Shown here: in pieces, positions 1 to 7,640 of the stretch
Layout: each line of letters begins with the position of its first letter
How positions within the stretch are numbered: the stretch's first letter is position 1
Assembly (NCBI GenBank): GCA_017457585.1
Contig: JAFTHD010000141.1
Location: 1-8,643, forward strand
DNA from: Bacillota bacterium
GTDB lineage: Bacteria > Bacillota_A > Clostridia > Peptostreptococcales > Anaerovoracaceae
Reading direction: 5' to 3'
DNA: 8,643 nucleotides
Made by a program: the position numbers and the translations under genes
The notes under the pieces: generated by a model
Databases searched by the model: none
Told to the model about the DNA's origin: nothing
The model's input: only the letters and a program-made list of their open reading frames with translations

Positions 1-951
1 GTAGGTGCAAAGATAAACGGCAAGATAGTGACCATAGATCATCAGCTTGAAAACGGCGATATCATCGAGATCGTCACGAATCCGAACGCCGTAGGTCCGA
101 GCATCGACTGGCTCAAGATCGCCAAGTCCAGCACCGCCAGAACCAAGATACGTCAGTGGCTCAAAAAAGAGAACAAGACGGATTCTGTTGACAAGGGTAA
201 GGATCTCTTCGACAAATACATCAGAAAGAAGGGCAGTGACCCGAGAGAACTTCTCAAAAATTCGAACGTAAACAGGCTCGTAAAGGAACTGGAATATAAA
301 AATTCCGATGAACTTTATACCCAGCTTGCAAACGGCGGAAACCTTCAGACCAAGGTCTACAACCTGCTCATGTCCTATGAGAAGGAGAAGAGAGAAGAGG
401 AAGAAGCCGAACAGGAAAAGACGCTGCTCCAGAACCTGAGGGAGATGAGCGAACGGGTCGAGAAGCGCCTGCAGAACGTGAAGAAGCACGAAGACAATTC
501 CGGCGTAGTCGTTGAAGGCGTTGATAACCTGATGATCAGAATCGCACACTGTTGTTCCCCTGTGCCGGGAGATGAAATCATCGGGTACATCACCAAGGGA
601 AGAGGCATAACGGTCCACAGAAAGGATTGCGATAACATCAGATCCATTCCTGAAGACGAAAGAGCAAGATGCATAGACGTCGAGTGGGATCAGAATCTGA
701 ATGAGAACAACACTTATATAACGGATATTTCCATTATAGCAAAGGATCAGAAGCGTATGATATCAAACATCAGCAAAGTCTGTGATGATATTGACGTAAG
801 AATAGATGGGCTTCAGGCAAAAGCCGATAAAGAAGACAGAATTAGAATCGAACTGATACTCGGTATTAGGGATAAGAGTCAGGTGGAGAAGATCTGCAGA
901 TCCCTTAAAAGTATCCCTGGTATCATAGACGCATATAGAGCAAAGGCATGA
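1..951 (+). CDS. relA: Rel/SpoT-family (p)ppGpp synthetase/hydrolase, C-terminal part (5' end outside window)
   Basis: This is the regulatory C-terminal part of a long bifunctional Rel protein, which makes and hydrolyses (p)ppGpp on stalled ribosomes during amino acid starvation. The reading frame is open from base 1, so the gene starts upstream. The GTG at 28 lies inside the TGS domain and is not a start. In order, the sequence shows the end of TGS (bases 1-80, VGAKINGK then a [12 protein letters not shown] strand), a helical domain, a very acidic/basic linker rich in Glu and Lys (about 375-500), the zinc-finger/CC domain with HCC at 547-555 followed by [16 protein letters not shown] and KDC at 622-630, and a C-terminal ACT domain (about 710-945). 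The catalytic hydrolase and synthetase domains lie outside the window, so their integrity cannot be judged. Its stop codon overlaps the start of dtd (ATGA), the usual Bacillota rel-dtd arrangement. The name rel or relA is used for this single long enzyme in Bacillota. Confidence 0.95.
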   Translation, partial: VGAKINGKIVTIDHQLENGDIIEIVTNPNAVGPSIDWLKIAKSSTARTKIRQWLKKENKTDSVDKGKDLFDKYIRKKGSDPRELLKNSNVNRLVKELEYKNSDELYTQLANGGNLQTKVYNLLMSYEKEKREEEEAEQEKTLLQNLREMSERVEKRLQNVKKHEDNSGVVVEGVDNLMIRIAHCCSPVPGDEIIGYITKGRGITVHRKDCDNIRSIPEDERARCIDVEWDQNLNENNTYITDISIIAKDQKRMISNISKVCDDIDVRIDGLQAKADKEDRIRIELILGIRDKSQVEKICRSLKSIPGIIDAYRAKA

Positions 952-1397
952 GAGCAGTAATACAGAGAGTTTCAAAGAGCAGCGTAACCGTTGACGGCAA
1001 AGTCACGGGGCGCACGGATAGAGGACTTATGGTTCTCATAGGCGTCGCAAAGGGTGACGGAGAAAAGGACGCCAGATACATTGCTGACAAGATTTCAGGT
1101 CTTCGTATCTTCGAGGACGAAGAGGAAAAGATGAACCTGAGCGTTGCAGACGTAGGCGGAAGCGTGCTGGCGGTATCACAGTTTACCTTGCTTGCAGACG
1201 CGAGAAAGGGCAGGCGCCCCAGCTTTACAGGCGCCGAGTCTCCGGAGGAGGCCGACAGATTGTATAACCTGGTCTGCGACATGATTAGAGGGAACGGTCT
1301 TCACGTTGAAACGGGCGTATTTCAGACCCACATGGACGTAGAAATCCATAATGACGGGCCCGTTACCATACTTTTAGACAGCAAAAAGGATTTTTAA
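948..1397 (+). CDS. dtd: D-aminoacyl-tRNA deacylase
   Basis: Dtd hydrolyses D-amino acids (and glycine mischarged on tRNA-Ala) from tRNA, protecting cytoplasmic translation. The protein has 149 residues, the normal family length. It begins with the hallmark MRAVIQRV and carries the catalytic SQFTL motif at residues 77-81 and the Gly-cisPro motif NDGPVT at 135-140, which together form the chirality-checking pocket. The ATG at 948 overlaps the rel stop codon by 4 nt. No good Shine-Dalgarno sequence precedes it (only AAAGG at 942-946, too close), so translational coupling to rel is likely. Before the GP motif, family members often read F-G-A-x-M; here it is FQTHM (125-129), a variant I believe is common in Clostridia. 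The placement beside rel and upstream of tRNA synthetases fits a tRNA quality-control role. Confidence 0.96.
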   Translation: MRAVIQRVSKSSVTVDGKVTGRTDRGLMVLIGVAKGDGEKDARYIADKISGLRIFEDEEEKMNLSVADVGGSVLAVSQFTLLADARKGRRPSFTGAESPEEADRLYNLVCDMIRGNGLHVETGVFQTHMDVEIHNDGPVTILLDSKKDF

Positions 1398-1434
1398 CAG
1401 TGGTATTACAGAGAGTTTAACAGAGGAGAGACAA

Positions 1435-2049
1435 ATGAACATTTCCAGCTATGCGTGTTCACCCTATCAGACAAATTCATACCTGCTGACAGACGAGGAA
1501 ATGGGACTCGGAATCATCGTGGATCCGGGCGGATACGTTCCTCAGCTGACGGAAGCTGCAAGAAATGCAGGTGTTGACATAAAATATATTATTTTAACTC
1601 ATGGACATTCGGATCACAGGGCAGGTCTGGACAACTACAAAGCCGATTTCCCTGATGCGAAGGTGGTCGTTTACGAGCTGGAAGCCCCAACGATCCCAGG
1701 TCCTACAGAGTTTGGCAACTATGTGAATACGGTTCCCGATACCCTTGTTAAGGACGGGGAGGAACTGAACCTTGGAAGGCTTACGTTAAAGTGCCTCTTC
1801 ACACCGGGTCATACGCCGGGCGGAATGTGCGTTTATATTCCGGAGATCAAAGTGCTCTTCAGCGGAGATACCCTCTTCAGACAGTCCATCGGAAGGACCG
1901 ACTTCCCGGGTGGCTCCCTGAGAGATATCGACAGGGCAATCAAAAAACAACTCTATACGCTGCCTGATGACACGCAGGTATTCCCGGGTCACATGGGACC
2001 TACCACAATAGGCTTCGAAAAGGAGAACAATCCGTTTGTCTTCCTATAA
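1435..2049 (+). CDS. Metallo-beta-lactamase-fold hydrolase, glyoxalase II-like (YqgX/YcbL type)
   Basis: A 204-residue stand-alone metallo-beta-lactamase domain of the small hydroxyacylglutathione-hydrolase-like group. The complete metal-binding set is visible: THGHSDH at residues 55-61 (H56, H58, D60, H61), H126 in TPGHTPGG, D145 in SGDTLF, and H186 in FPGHMGPTT. GRTDFPGG (153-160) is also typical of this subgroup. It should bind two metal ions, usually zinc or iron. The substrate cannot be read from the sequence: relatives hydrolyse thioesters such as S-lactoylglutathione, but many clostridia lack glutathione. The start is the ATG at 1435, preceded by GAGGAG at 1423-1428 with a 6-nt spacer. 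A 37-nt gap follows dtd, and the 3' end overlaps the hemZ-like gene by 14 nt. This gene sits between rel-dtd and hemZ-hisS in many Clostridia, and the reason for that linkage is unknown. It has no signal peptide. Confidence 0.9.
   Translation: MNISSYACSPYQTNSYLLTDEEMGLGIIVDPGGYVPQLTEAARNAGVDIKYIILTHGHSDHRAGLDNYKADFPDAKVVVYELEAPTIPGPTEFGNYVNTVPDTLVKDGEELNLGRLTLKCLFTPGHTPGGMCVYIPEIKVLFSGDTLFRQSIGRTDFPGGSLRDIDRAIKKQLYTLPDDTQVFPGHMGPTTIGFEKENNPFVFL
2018..2025 (+). promoter_or_regulatory. Ribosome binding site for the TTG-initiated hemZ-like gene
   Basis: AAAAGGAG lies inside the last codons of the upstream hydrolase gene, 10 nt before the TTG at 2036. An in-frame TAG at 2009-2011 rules out any start further upstream, and the next in-frame ATG falls after the radical SAM cysteines. 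This site and the TTG therefore define the start. Confidence 0.6.
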
Positions 2050-3406
2050 GTTTTTCTTCAGAAATTTACAGAATATCAATCAATACGAAGAACTGATCAA
2101 AGTTTTCCTGCAGCCGTCGGAATACGAGATAACAGAGGATGAGTCTGAGGCGGACAGAATATTTTCTTTTGAGGGCGATAAGGATGCACTCAAGCGAGAG
2201 ATATACGGCCTTTTGTCGTCCGTCACGGGCAAAAGTCCCAAGTGGGGCATACTCACCGGTATCAGGCCGGTAAAGCTTGCAGGCGAACTGTTGGACGAGT
2301 ATAGAGACGCTGATCATGTCAGGCAAATCTTGAGCGAACGCTACCTTCTTCATGAAAGCAAGCAGAGGCTCGTCACGGATATTCTGAATTACCAGCGCAA
2401 ACAGCTTGGTAAGCCGGACAGGGATTCCTTAAGCGTATACGTGGGAATACCATTTTGTCCGACGAGATGTTTATACTGCTCCTTTACTTCAAACCAGGTT
2501 GGGGATGAGGAGATGGAGCGGTATTTAGGTGCGCTGCTAAAGGAAATTGAATACTGCGGCAGAGCTGCCGAGGCTGATGGATTTCACGTGGAGTCAGTTT
2601 ACATAGGAGGCGGCACGCCGACCAGCCTCTCTGCGGAGCAGCTTGATGTTCTTCTCACGGCCATAGAAGATAGCTTCGATTTATCCGGGGCGAGGGAGTT
2701 TACAGTCGAAGCAGGAAGGCCTGATACGATTACGGCTGAAAAGCTTACGGCGCTGAAGGATCACGGCGTTGGCAGGATCAGCATCAACCCTCAGTCCATG
2801 AAGCAGGAGACGCTGGAGCTCATAGGCAGGCGCCACGACACGGAACAGGTGAGGGAAGCCTTCCGACTTGCAAAAGAATCGGAGATAGGCTCCGTAAACG
2901 CTGATCTTATCGCAGGGCTTCCGGGAGAGGACCTGCCAGACTTTGAGAGAAGCCTTGGAGAGATAATAAATCTGGGAGCAGACAACATCACTCTGCATAC
3001 TTTGGCGGTAAAGAGAGCGTCCAGGCTGAAGGAGCAGGATGAGCACTTCAACTACAGGGATGAAGAACTGAGGGAGAGCATGCTCACCCTTGCCAGGGAG
3101 AAACTGCGGGCAGAGGGATACCTGCCGTACTACCTTTACAGACAGAAGCACACGTCGGGGAACACCGAGAACATCGGATACTGCAGGGAAGGTCACATTT
3201 CCACCTACAATGTCCGCATTATGGAGGAAGCCCAGTCCATACTGGCCATGGGCGCAGGGGGAATCAGCAAGATCTATTTCCCTGATGAAAACAGGCTGGA
3301 ACGTGTGGCCAACGTTTCAAATTACGAGATATACATCGAGAGAATCGATGAGATGATAGAACGCAAGAATAAAGGATTCTTCGGAGTCCGAGACACCGGG
3401 AGGTAA
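2036..3406 (+). CDS. hemZ: HemZ-type radical SAM protein (coproporphyrinogen dehydrogenase-like)
   Basis: A 456-residue radical SAM protein of the HemN/HemW/HemZ group. The N-terminal domain contains KWGILTGIRPVKL (residues 69-81), which marks HemZ. The radical SAM domain has CPTRCLYC with C141, C145 and C148 as ligands of the 4Fe-4S cluster, then GGGTPTS from 191, the VEAGRPDT and RISINPQS strands, and a C-terminal YYLYRQKH...GNTENIGY block with MEEAQSILAMGAGG, all HemZ hallmarks. B. subtilis HemZ was described as an oxygen-independent coproporphyrinogen III oxidase. However, the position after the third cysteine that is Cys in true HemN is Phe here (YCSF), as in HemW and HemZ, so the true activity is uncertain. 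No other haem gene is in the window. The start is inferred to be TTG at 2036, overlapping the preceding gene by 14 nt. The protein is about 45 residues shorter than B. subtilis HemZ as I recall it, with the loss before the KWGILTG motif. Confidence 0.88.
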   Translation: MSSYKFFFRNLQNINQYEELIKVFLQPSEYEITEDESEADRIFSFEGDKDALKREIYGLLSSVTGKSPKWGILTGIRPVKLAGELLDEYRDADHVRQILSERYLLHESKQRLVTDILNYQRKQLGKPDRDSLSVYVGIPFCPTRCLYCSFTSNQVGDEEMERYLGALLKEIEYCGRAAEADGFHVESVYIGGGTPTSLSAEQLDVLLTAIEDSFDLSGAREFTVEAGRPDTITAEKLTALKDHGVGRISINPQSMKQETLELIGRRHDTEQVREAFRLAKESEIGSVNADLIAGLPGEDLPDFERSLGEIINLGADNITLHTLAVKRASRLKEQDEHFNYRDEELRESMLTLAREKLRAEGYLPYYLYRQKHTSGNTENIGYCREGHISTYNVRIMEEAQSILAMGAGGISKIYFPDENRLERVANVSNYEIYIERIDEMIERKNKGFFGVRDTGR

Positions 3407-3409
3407 ATC

Positions 3410-4663
3410 ATGCTTACGAAAGCACCAAAGGGAACAAAGGACATGATGCCTGAAGAGGCATACAAGTGGCAGTACATCGAGGAGAAATTCACGGAGATCT
3501 GCAATCTTTACGGTTTTAAGGAGATAAGAACGCCTATATTTGAGCATACGGAGCTCTTCCAGAGAGGCGTTGGAGATACAACGGATATCGTACAGAAGGA
3601 GATGTATTCCTTCCAGGACTACGGCAAGAGAGATATTACCCTCAAACCGGAGGGCACTTCACCGGTAGTCAGGGCATTCGTGGAGCACAAGCTTTTCGCA
3701 GGCCCTCAGCCTCATAAGTTCTTCTACAATACGCCATGCTTCCGATACGAGAAGCCTCAGGCAGGAAGGCTGAGGGAGTTCCACCAGTTCGGTATCGAGA
3801 CCTTCGGCTCCAACGACATGATGGCGGATGCGGAGATTATCTGTCTCGCGCAGGATTTCCTGAAGAAGATGGGAATTACGGATATCGAGCTTAGAATCAA
3901 CAGCGTAGGATGTCCTAAGTGCCGCAAGAATCACAGGGCTGCCCTCAGGACGTTCCTGGAGCCAAAATACGATGAACTCTGCGACACCTGCAAGGACAGA
4001 TACGATAAGAACCCGATGAGGATTCTCGACTGCAAGTCGCCGATCTGTCAGGATCTGGTCAAGGGAGCACCGATGATGCTGGATCACCTCTGTGACGAGT
4101 GCGCAGAGGCCTTTGAAAGCCTGAAGAGAAACCTGGATGCCCTCGGCGTTGCGTACGTGGTTGACCCGGGAATCGTAAGAGGTCTTGATTATTACACGAA
4201 GACCGCCTTTGAATTCGTAACCACTGCCATCGGAGCACAGGGAACGGTCTGCGGAGGCGGCAGGTACGATCATCTAGTAGAGGAAATCGGCGGACCGGAG
4301 ACTCCGGGCGTCGGCTTTGGACTGGGCAAGGAGAGACTCCTGCTCACCATGGAAGCGTGTGGATTCGAAATTCCGGAGCCGGCAGGCGCAGAGGTATTCA
4401 TCGCAGTCATGGGCGATGAGGCAAAGGCAGCAGGTCTTAAGCTAATGGGCGAGATGAGAGAAGCCGGAATCAGCGTTCAGATGGACGTGATGGGAAGAAA
4501 TATCAAGAACCAGTTTAAGTTCGCAAATCGTATCGGCGCTGCAAAGACCATCGTGATCGGCGCGGACGAGATCGCTTCCAACAAGTTCGCCATCAAGGAC
4601 ATGGAGTCAGGCGAACAGGTGGAAGTGCCTATGGAAAAGATTATTGAAGAGGTTACGAAATAG
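3410..4663 (+). CDS. hisS: Histidyl-tRNA synthetase
   Basis: HisRS attaches histidine to tRNA-His in the cytoplasm. The protein has 417 residues, the usual bacterial length, and opens with the characteristic APKGTKDMMP. Class II motif 2 is visible as FRYEKPQAGRLREFHQ (residues 111-126). The histidine-specific motif RGLDYYTK spans 257-264, with GGGRYD following, and motif 3 is GVGFGLGKERL (300-310, with the ATP-binding R309). Between them lies the HisRS insertion domain with four cysteine pairs (C168/C171, C191/C194, C208/C213, C228/C231), as in many Bacillota enzymes. The C-terminal part, from about 330, is the anticodon-binding domain. The ATG at 3410 follows GGGAGG at 3398-3403 with a 6-nt spacer and lies 3 nt after the hemZ stop. 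There is no room for a T-box leader before it, so any such control would act from upstream of the operon. Confidence 0.97.
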   Translation: MLTKAPKGTKDMMPEEAYKWQYIEEKFTEICNLYGFKEIRTPIFEHTELFQRGVGDTTDIVQKEMYSFQDYGKRDITLKPEGTSPVVRAFVEHKLFAGPQPHKFFYNTPCFRYEKPQAGRLREFHQFGIETFGSNDMMADAEIICLAQDFLKKMGITDIELRINSVGCPKCRKNHRAALRTFLEPKYDELCDTCKDRYDKNPMRILDCKSPICQDLVKGAPMMLDHLCDECAEAFESLKRNLDALGVAYVVDPGIVRGLDYYTKTAFEFVTTAIGAQGTVCGGGRYDHLVEEIGGPETPGVGFGLGKERLLLTMEACGFEIPEPAGAEVFIAVMGDEAKAAGLKLMGEMREAGISVQMDVMGRNIKNQFKFANRIGAAKTIVIGADEIASNKFAIKDMESGEQVEVPMEKIIEEVTK

Positions 4664-4685
4664 ATAGTCAGGCAGGGAGAAGGAC

Positions 4686-6458
4686 ATGAAAGTACTGAAG
4701 AGAACGCACATGTGCGGTGAGCTTAGAAAAGAAAACGTTGGTGAAAAGGTTGTGCTCAACGGGTGGATTCAGAAGAGGAGAAACCTGGGCGGACTGATTT
4801 TTTGCGATGTAAGGGATAAGACGGGAATCTCACAGGTGGTATTCGACGACAAGATTCCGCAGGAACTCTTTGACAAGGCGGATACGCTGAGAAGCGAGTA
4901 CGTGGTAGGCGTTACGGGAACCGTCAAGGAAAGGGAATCGAAGAACCCGGATCTTCCTACGGGAGATATCGAGATCTTTGCAGAGGACCTTGTGATATAC
5001 TCCAAGTCTGAGACGCCGCCTATCTATATCAAGGACGACGATAAGGTTGACGACAACCTGAGGCTTAAGTACCGATATCTCGACTTGAGAAAGAAAAAGA
5101 TGCAGGACAATCTGGCATTCAGGGCGAAGCTTACGAATCTGGCGAGGGCTTACTATGCAGAAAACGGCTTCACGGAAGTGGAGACACCTATGCTCATCAA
5201 GTCAACGCCTGAAGGCGCAAGGGATTACCTGGTTCCCAGCAGGGTAAACCAGGGGCATTTCTATGCGCTTCCTCAGTCACCGCAGACCTTCAAGCAGCTT
5301 CTCATGGTAGGCGGTACGGACAGGTACTTCCAGATTGCAAAGTGCTTCAGAGATGAGGACCTGAGAGCCGACAGACAGCCGGAGTTCACCCAGATAGACC
5401 TGGAGATGTCATTCGTAAACGTGGATGACGTGATCGAAGTTCAGGAAGGCTTCTTAAAGCGGGTATTCAAGGAACTGAAGGGCATAGACATTGAGACACC
5501 GTTCCCGAGGATGACCTGGGATGAGGCCATGGAGCGCTACGGAAGCGACAAGCCGGATACAAGATTCGGATTCGAACTGCAGGATATAACGGGACTTGTA
5601 AAGGACAGCGAGTTCAAGGTGTTCACGGACGCCATCGAAGCTGGCGGCAGCGTAAGGGCAATCTGCATCACAGGCGGAGCACCTGTATACACGAGAAAGA
5701 AGATCGATAAGCTCACCCACGACGTGAAGAGTTACGGCGCTAAGGGCATGGTTTGGATCAAGGTAGGCGACGGTGAGATCAGCTCCTCTGTAAATAAGTT
5801 CTTCAGTCAGGAACAGCTTTCGGATATTGCTGAGGCAGTAGGCGCAGGCAAGGATGACCTGATCCTCATCATTTCAGATAAGAACAAGGTTGTATTCGAC
5901 AGCCTTGGCTTCCTGAGAAGACACATCGCAGGGGAGATGGGACTCCTTGACGACAACAAGTTCAACCTTCTCTGGGTAGTTGACTTCCCGCTCTTCGAGT
6001 ACGACGAAAAGGAAGACCGGTGGTCGGCAATGCACCATCCGTTCACTTCACCGAGAGAAGAGGACGCAGAGCTGCTCAAGACGGACCCTCACGCATGCAA
6101 AGCGAACGCCTACGACATCGTGCTCAACGGTGTTGAGCTGGGCGGCGGAAGCATAAGAATACACGACAGGGAAATGCAGGAAGACATGTTCAGAGCGCTC
6201 AATATGGGCGACGAAGAGATCAACGAAAAGTTCGGTTTCCTCGTTGAAGCATTCAAGTACGGAGCACCGCCTCACGGCGGACTGGCATACGGCCTGGACA
6301 GACTGATCATGCTCCTGACAGGTGAAAAGTCCATCCGAGAGGTAATCGCCTTCCCGAAGAACCAGAATGCGCAGTGCATGGTAAGTGAGGCGCCCGGCGT
6401 TGTTGATGAGGCGCAGCTTGCAGAGCTGGGACTGAAGCTGGATATAACGGAAGACTGA
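4686..6458 (+). CDS. aspS: Aspartyl-tRNA synthetase, bacterial type
   Basis: AspRS charges tRNA-Asp. At 590 residues it has the full bacterial architecture: an N-terminal OB-fold anticodon-binding domain (about 1-105, [14 protein letters not shown]), a class II catalytic core, a bacterial GAD insertion (about 290-420), and the end of the core. Motif 2 is [16 protein letters not shown] (221-236), [15 protein letters not shown] follows later, and motif 3 is GLAYGLDR (532-539, ending at the ATP-binding R539). In the anticodon loop, Leu34 occupies the position that is Leu in E. coli-type discriminating enzymes and His in several non-discriminating ones. This suggests, but does not prove, an enzyme that does not charge tRNA-Asn. 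The ATG at 4686 follows AGGGAG at 4674-4679 with a 6-nt spacer, 22 nt after hisS. The TGA stop overlaps the next start (TGATG). Confidence 0.97.
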   Translation: MKVLKRTHMCGELRKENVGEKVVLNGWIQKRRNLGGLIFCDVRDKTGISQVVFDDKIPQELFDKADTLRSEYVVGVTGTVKERESKNPDLPTGDIEIFAEDLVIYSKSETPPIYIKDDDKVDDNLRLKYRYLDLRKKKMQDNLAFRAKLTNLARAYYAENGFTEVETPMLIKSTPEGARDYLVPSRVNQGHFYALPQSPQTFKQLLMVGGTDRYFQIAKCFRDEDLRADRQPEFTQIDLEMSFVNVDDVIEVQEGFLKRVFKELKGIDIETPFPRMTWDEAMERYGSDKPDTRFGFELQDITGLVKDSEFKVFTDAIEAGGSVRAICITGGAPVYTRKKIDKLTHDVKSYGAKGMVWIKVGDGEISSSVNKFFSQEQLSDIAEAVGAGKDDLILIISDKNKVVFDSLGFLRRHIAGEMGLLDDNKFNLLWVVDFPLFEYDEKEDRWSAMHHPFTSPREEDAELLKTDPHACKANAYDIVLNGVELGGGSIRIHDREMQEDMFRALNMGDEEINEKFGFLVEAFKYGAPPHGGLAYGLDRLIMLLTGEKSIREVIAFPKNQNAQCMVSEAPGVVDEAQLAELGLKLDITED

Positions 6459-7105
6459 TGACCATGAAAAGGATTGGCATTTTCGGCGGGTCCTTCGACC
6501 CGGTTCACATCGGCCACATAAGCCTTGCAAAGGACGCACTCAATCAGTGCCAGCTGGAGAAGGTGATTCTCATTCCAGCCAAAACCCAGCCCTTTAAGGC
6601 AGGGAAGAAGGTGACGCCTGCAGCGGACAGGATGGCAATGGTAAGCCTTGCCATAGAGGACGAACCCCACCTTGAACTTTCGGACTACGAGGTTCATTCC
6701 GGCGAAGTTTCATACACCTACCTGACCATGAGGGAAATGAGACTGCTGTACCCGGGAGACGAACTCTTCTTTATCACGGGCACCGACTCCTTTCTCATGA
6801 TTGAGAAGTGGAGGGAGTCAGAGGAGCTGCTTAAAAATTATTCCTTCATCATTGGCTCAAGGCCGGGCTATAGAGACGATGAACTGGATGAGTGCATGGA
6901 GGATCTGCAAAGGCGATACGGTACAAAGGCTGTGAAGATTCACAACACGAAGATAGATATTTCCTCCACCGATGTGAGGAAGATTGCAGGCGAGGGGAAA
7001 TCCCTCGAGAATCTCGTGCCTGAATCCGTTGCCGACTACATAAGGGAAAGACATTTATATCTTGAACATGATGACGAATTACTTTCAGATAAAACACGAT
7101 CTTGA
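6458..7105 (+). CDS. nadD: Nicotinate-nucleotide adenylyltransferase
   Basis: NadD transfers AMP from ATP to nicotinate mononucleotide, giving deamido-NAD, the common step of de novo and salvage NAD synthesis. Motifs are the nucleotidyltransferase signature GGSFDPVHIGH (residues 10-20), the TGTDSF...EKW region, and ISSTDVR (168-174), which binds ATP phosphates. Two ATGs two codons apart are possible. The one at 6458 overlaps the aspS stop as TGATG. The one at 6464 gives the textbook MKRIGIFGG N-terminus and is 10 nt from GGAAG (6449-6453), against 4 nt for the first. Family members usually end shortly after an YIRERxLY-like motif, but here about 15 further acidic and polar residues follow, encoded where the frame overlaps yqeK. 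With 215 residues it is slightly longer than typical (about 190-210). Confidence 0.95.
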   Translation: MTMKRIGIFGGSFDPVHIGHISLAKDALNQCQLEKVILIPAKTQPFKAGKKVTPAADRMAMVSLAIEDEPHLELSDYEVHSGEVSYTYLTMREMRLLYPGDELFFITGTDSFLMIEKWRESEELLKNYSFIIGSRPGYRDDELDECMEDLQRRYGTKAVKIHNTKIDISSTDVRKIAGEGKSLENLVPESVADYIRERHLYLEHDDELLSDKTRS

Positions 7106-7640
7106 GGATTATCTCAGAGAAAATCTCAAGCAGTCGAGACTGGAGCATACCTACAGAGTTGCAGAAGAGGCGGTGAAGCTTGCAAAGATCTGGGGTGAAG
7201 ACCCTGCGAAAGCTGAACTTGCCGCACTCTTTCACGACGCCTACAGAAACATAAACTGGGGCCAGCTTTGTGAGTATGTGAACAGGTTCGGACTGGAAGC
7301 GCGGTATAAGGACAGCATCAACCTGGCTCACAGCAAGATCGCTGCGGCTGCCATGAGAGAGATCTGGGGAATCGAGGATAAGGACATGATCAATGCCGTT
7401 TCCTATCACACGACAGGCAGAGCAGGGATGTCACTCCTGGAGAAGATCATTTTTGTAGCCGATGCGGCAGAACCCGGGAGAACCTATCCCGGTGTAGATA
7501 AAATAAGGGGTGCACTTGGAGAGAGTATCGACAGGGCATGCCTCATATCCCTCGAAGGAATGATGGGATTCCTGGAGGGACAGGGTGCATCGATTGACCC
7601 TGATACCATAAGTGCGAGAGACTATTTGGAGGAACATTGA
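7068..7640 (+). CDS. yqeK: YqeK-family HD-domain phosphohydrolase (Ap4A hydrolase-like)
   Basis: YqeK proteins are HD-superfamily hydrolases that in Gram-positive bacteria split diadenosine tetraphosphate (Ap4A) symmetrically to ADP. Numbered from the ATG at 7068, the 190-residue product has EHT with H27, FHD with H56/D57, H88 in LAHS, H114 in YHTTGR, and D132 in VADAAEPGR, which match the metal-binding residues of the family. MSLLEKIIF before the final Asp is also typical. Local deviations are FHDAYR where LHDxAK is usual, and ADAAEP where ADxIEP is usual. The start is uncertain: the frame begins at TTG 7062 (11 nt after GGGAAAG at 7044-7050), with ATGs at 7068 and 7071 and no good ribosome binding site at normal spacing. 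It overlaps nadD by about 38 nt, so translation is probably coupled. It is followed directly by rsfS, as in B. subtilis (yqeK-yqeL). Confidence 0.9.
   Translation: MMTNYFQIKHDLEDYLRENLKQSRLEHTYRVAEEAVKLAKIWGEDPAKAELAALFHDAYRNINWGQLCEYVNRFGLEARYKDSINLAHSKIAAAAMREIWGIEDKDMINAVSYHTTGRAGMSLLEKIIFVADAAEPGRTYPGVDKIRGALGESIDRACLISLEGMMGFLEGQGASIDPDTISARDYLEEH
7628..7632 (+). promoter_or_regulatory. Ribosome binding site deciding the rsfS start
   Basis: GGAGG lies within the last codons of yqeK. It is 7 nt from the ATG at 7640 but only 4 nt from the in-frame TTG at 7637, which favours the ATG as the rsfS start. Confidence 0.7.

Noticed and set aside
28..30. GTG as start of a short rel gene
   Set aside because: It lies inside the TGS domain. 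The frame is open from base 1 and codes for the conserved VGAKINGK stretch before it.
1574..1602. TTGACA followed by an AT-rich patch, a possible internal promoter
   Set aside because: The TATATT and TATTAT matches are only 5-7 nt from TTGACA, and nothing -10-like sits at 16-18 nt. The patch encodes the conserved strand before THGHSDH of the hydrolase.
2681..3196. Open frame on the - strand opposite hemZ
   Set aside because: It is antisense to conserved radical SAM sequence, with no domain or plausible start context.
3659..4273. Long open frame on the - strand opposite hisS
   Set aside because: It is a shadow of hisS: it has no recognisable domain and lies wholly opposite the conserved HisRS motifs.
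4664..4685. Possible T-box or other leader before aspS (and before hisS and leuS)
   Set aside because: The gaps are only 22, 3 and 14 nt, far too short for a T-box or riboswitch.
6048..6539. Open frame on the - strand across the aspS/nadD junction
   Set aside because: It runs opposite AspRS motif 3 and the NadD signature and has no family resemblance, so it is a coding shadow.
7474..7492. Inverted repeat CCGGGA...TCCCGG with a 7-nt loop, a possible terminator
   Set aside because: It has a 6-bp stem inside yqeK, no T-run after it, and it encodes the family motif around EPGR...PGVD.
7637..7639. TTG as rsfS start
   Set aside because: The ATG one codon later has the better spacing (7 nt) from GGAGG and the usual TGATG overlap.
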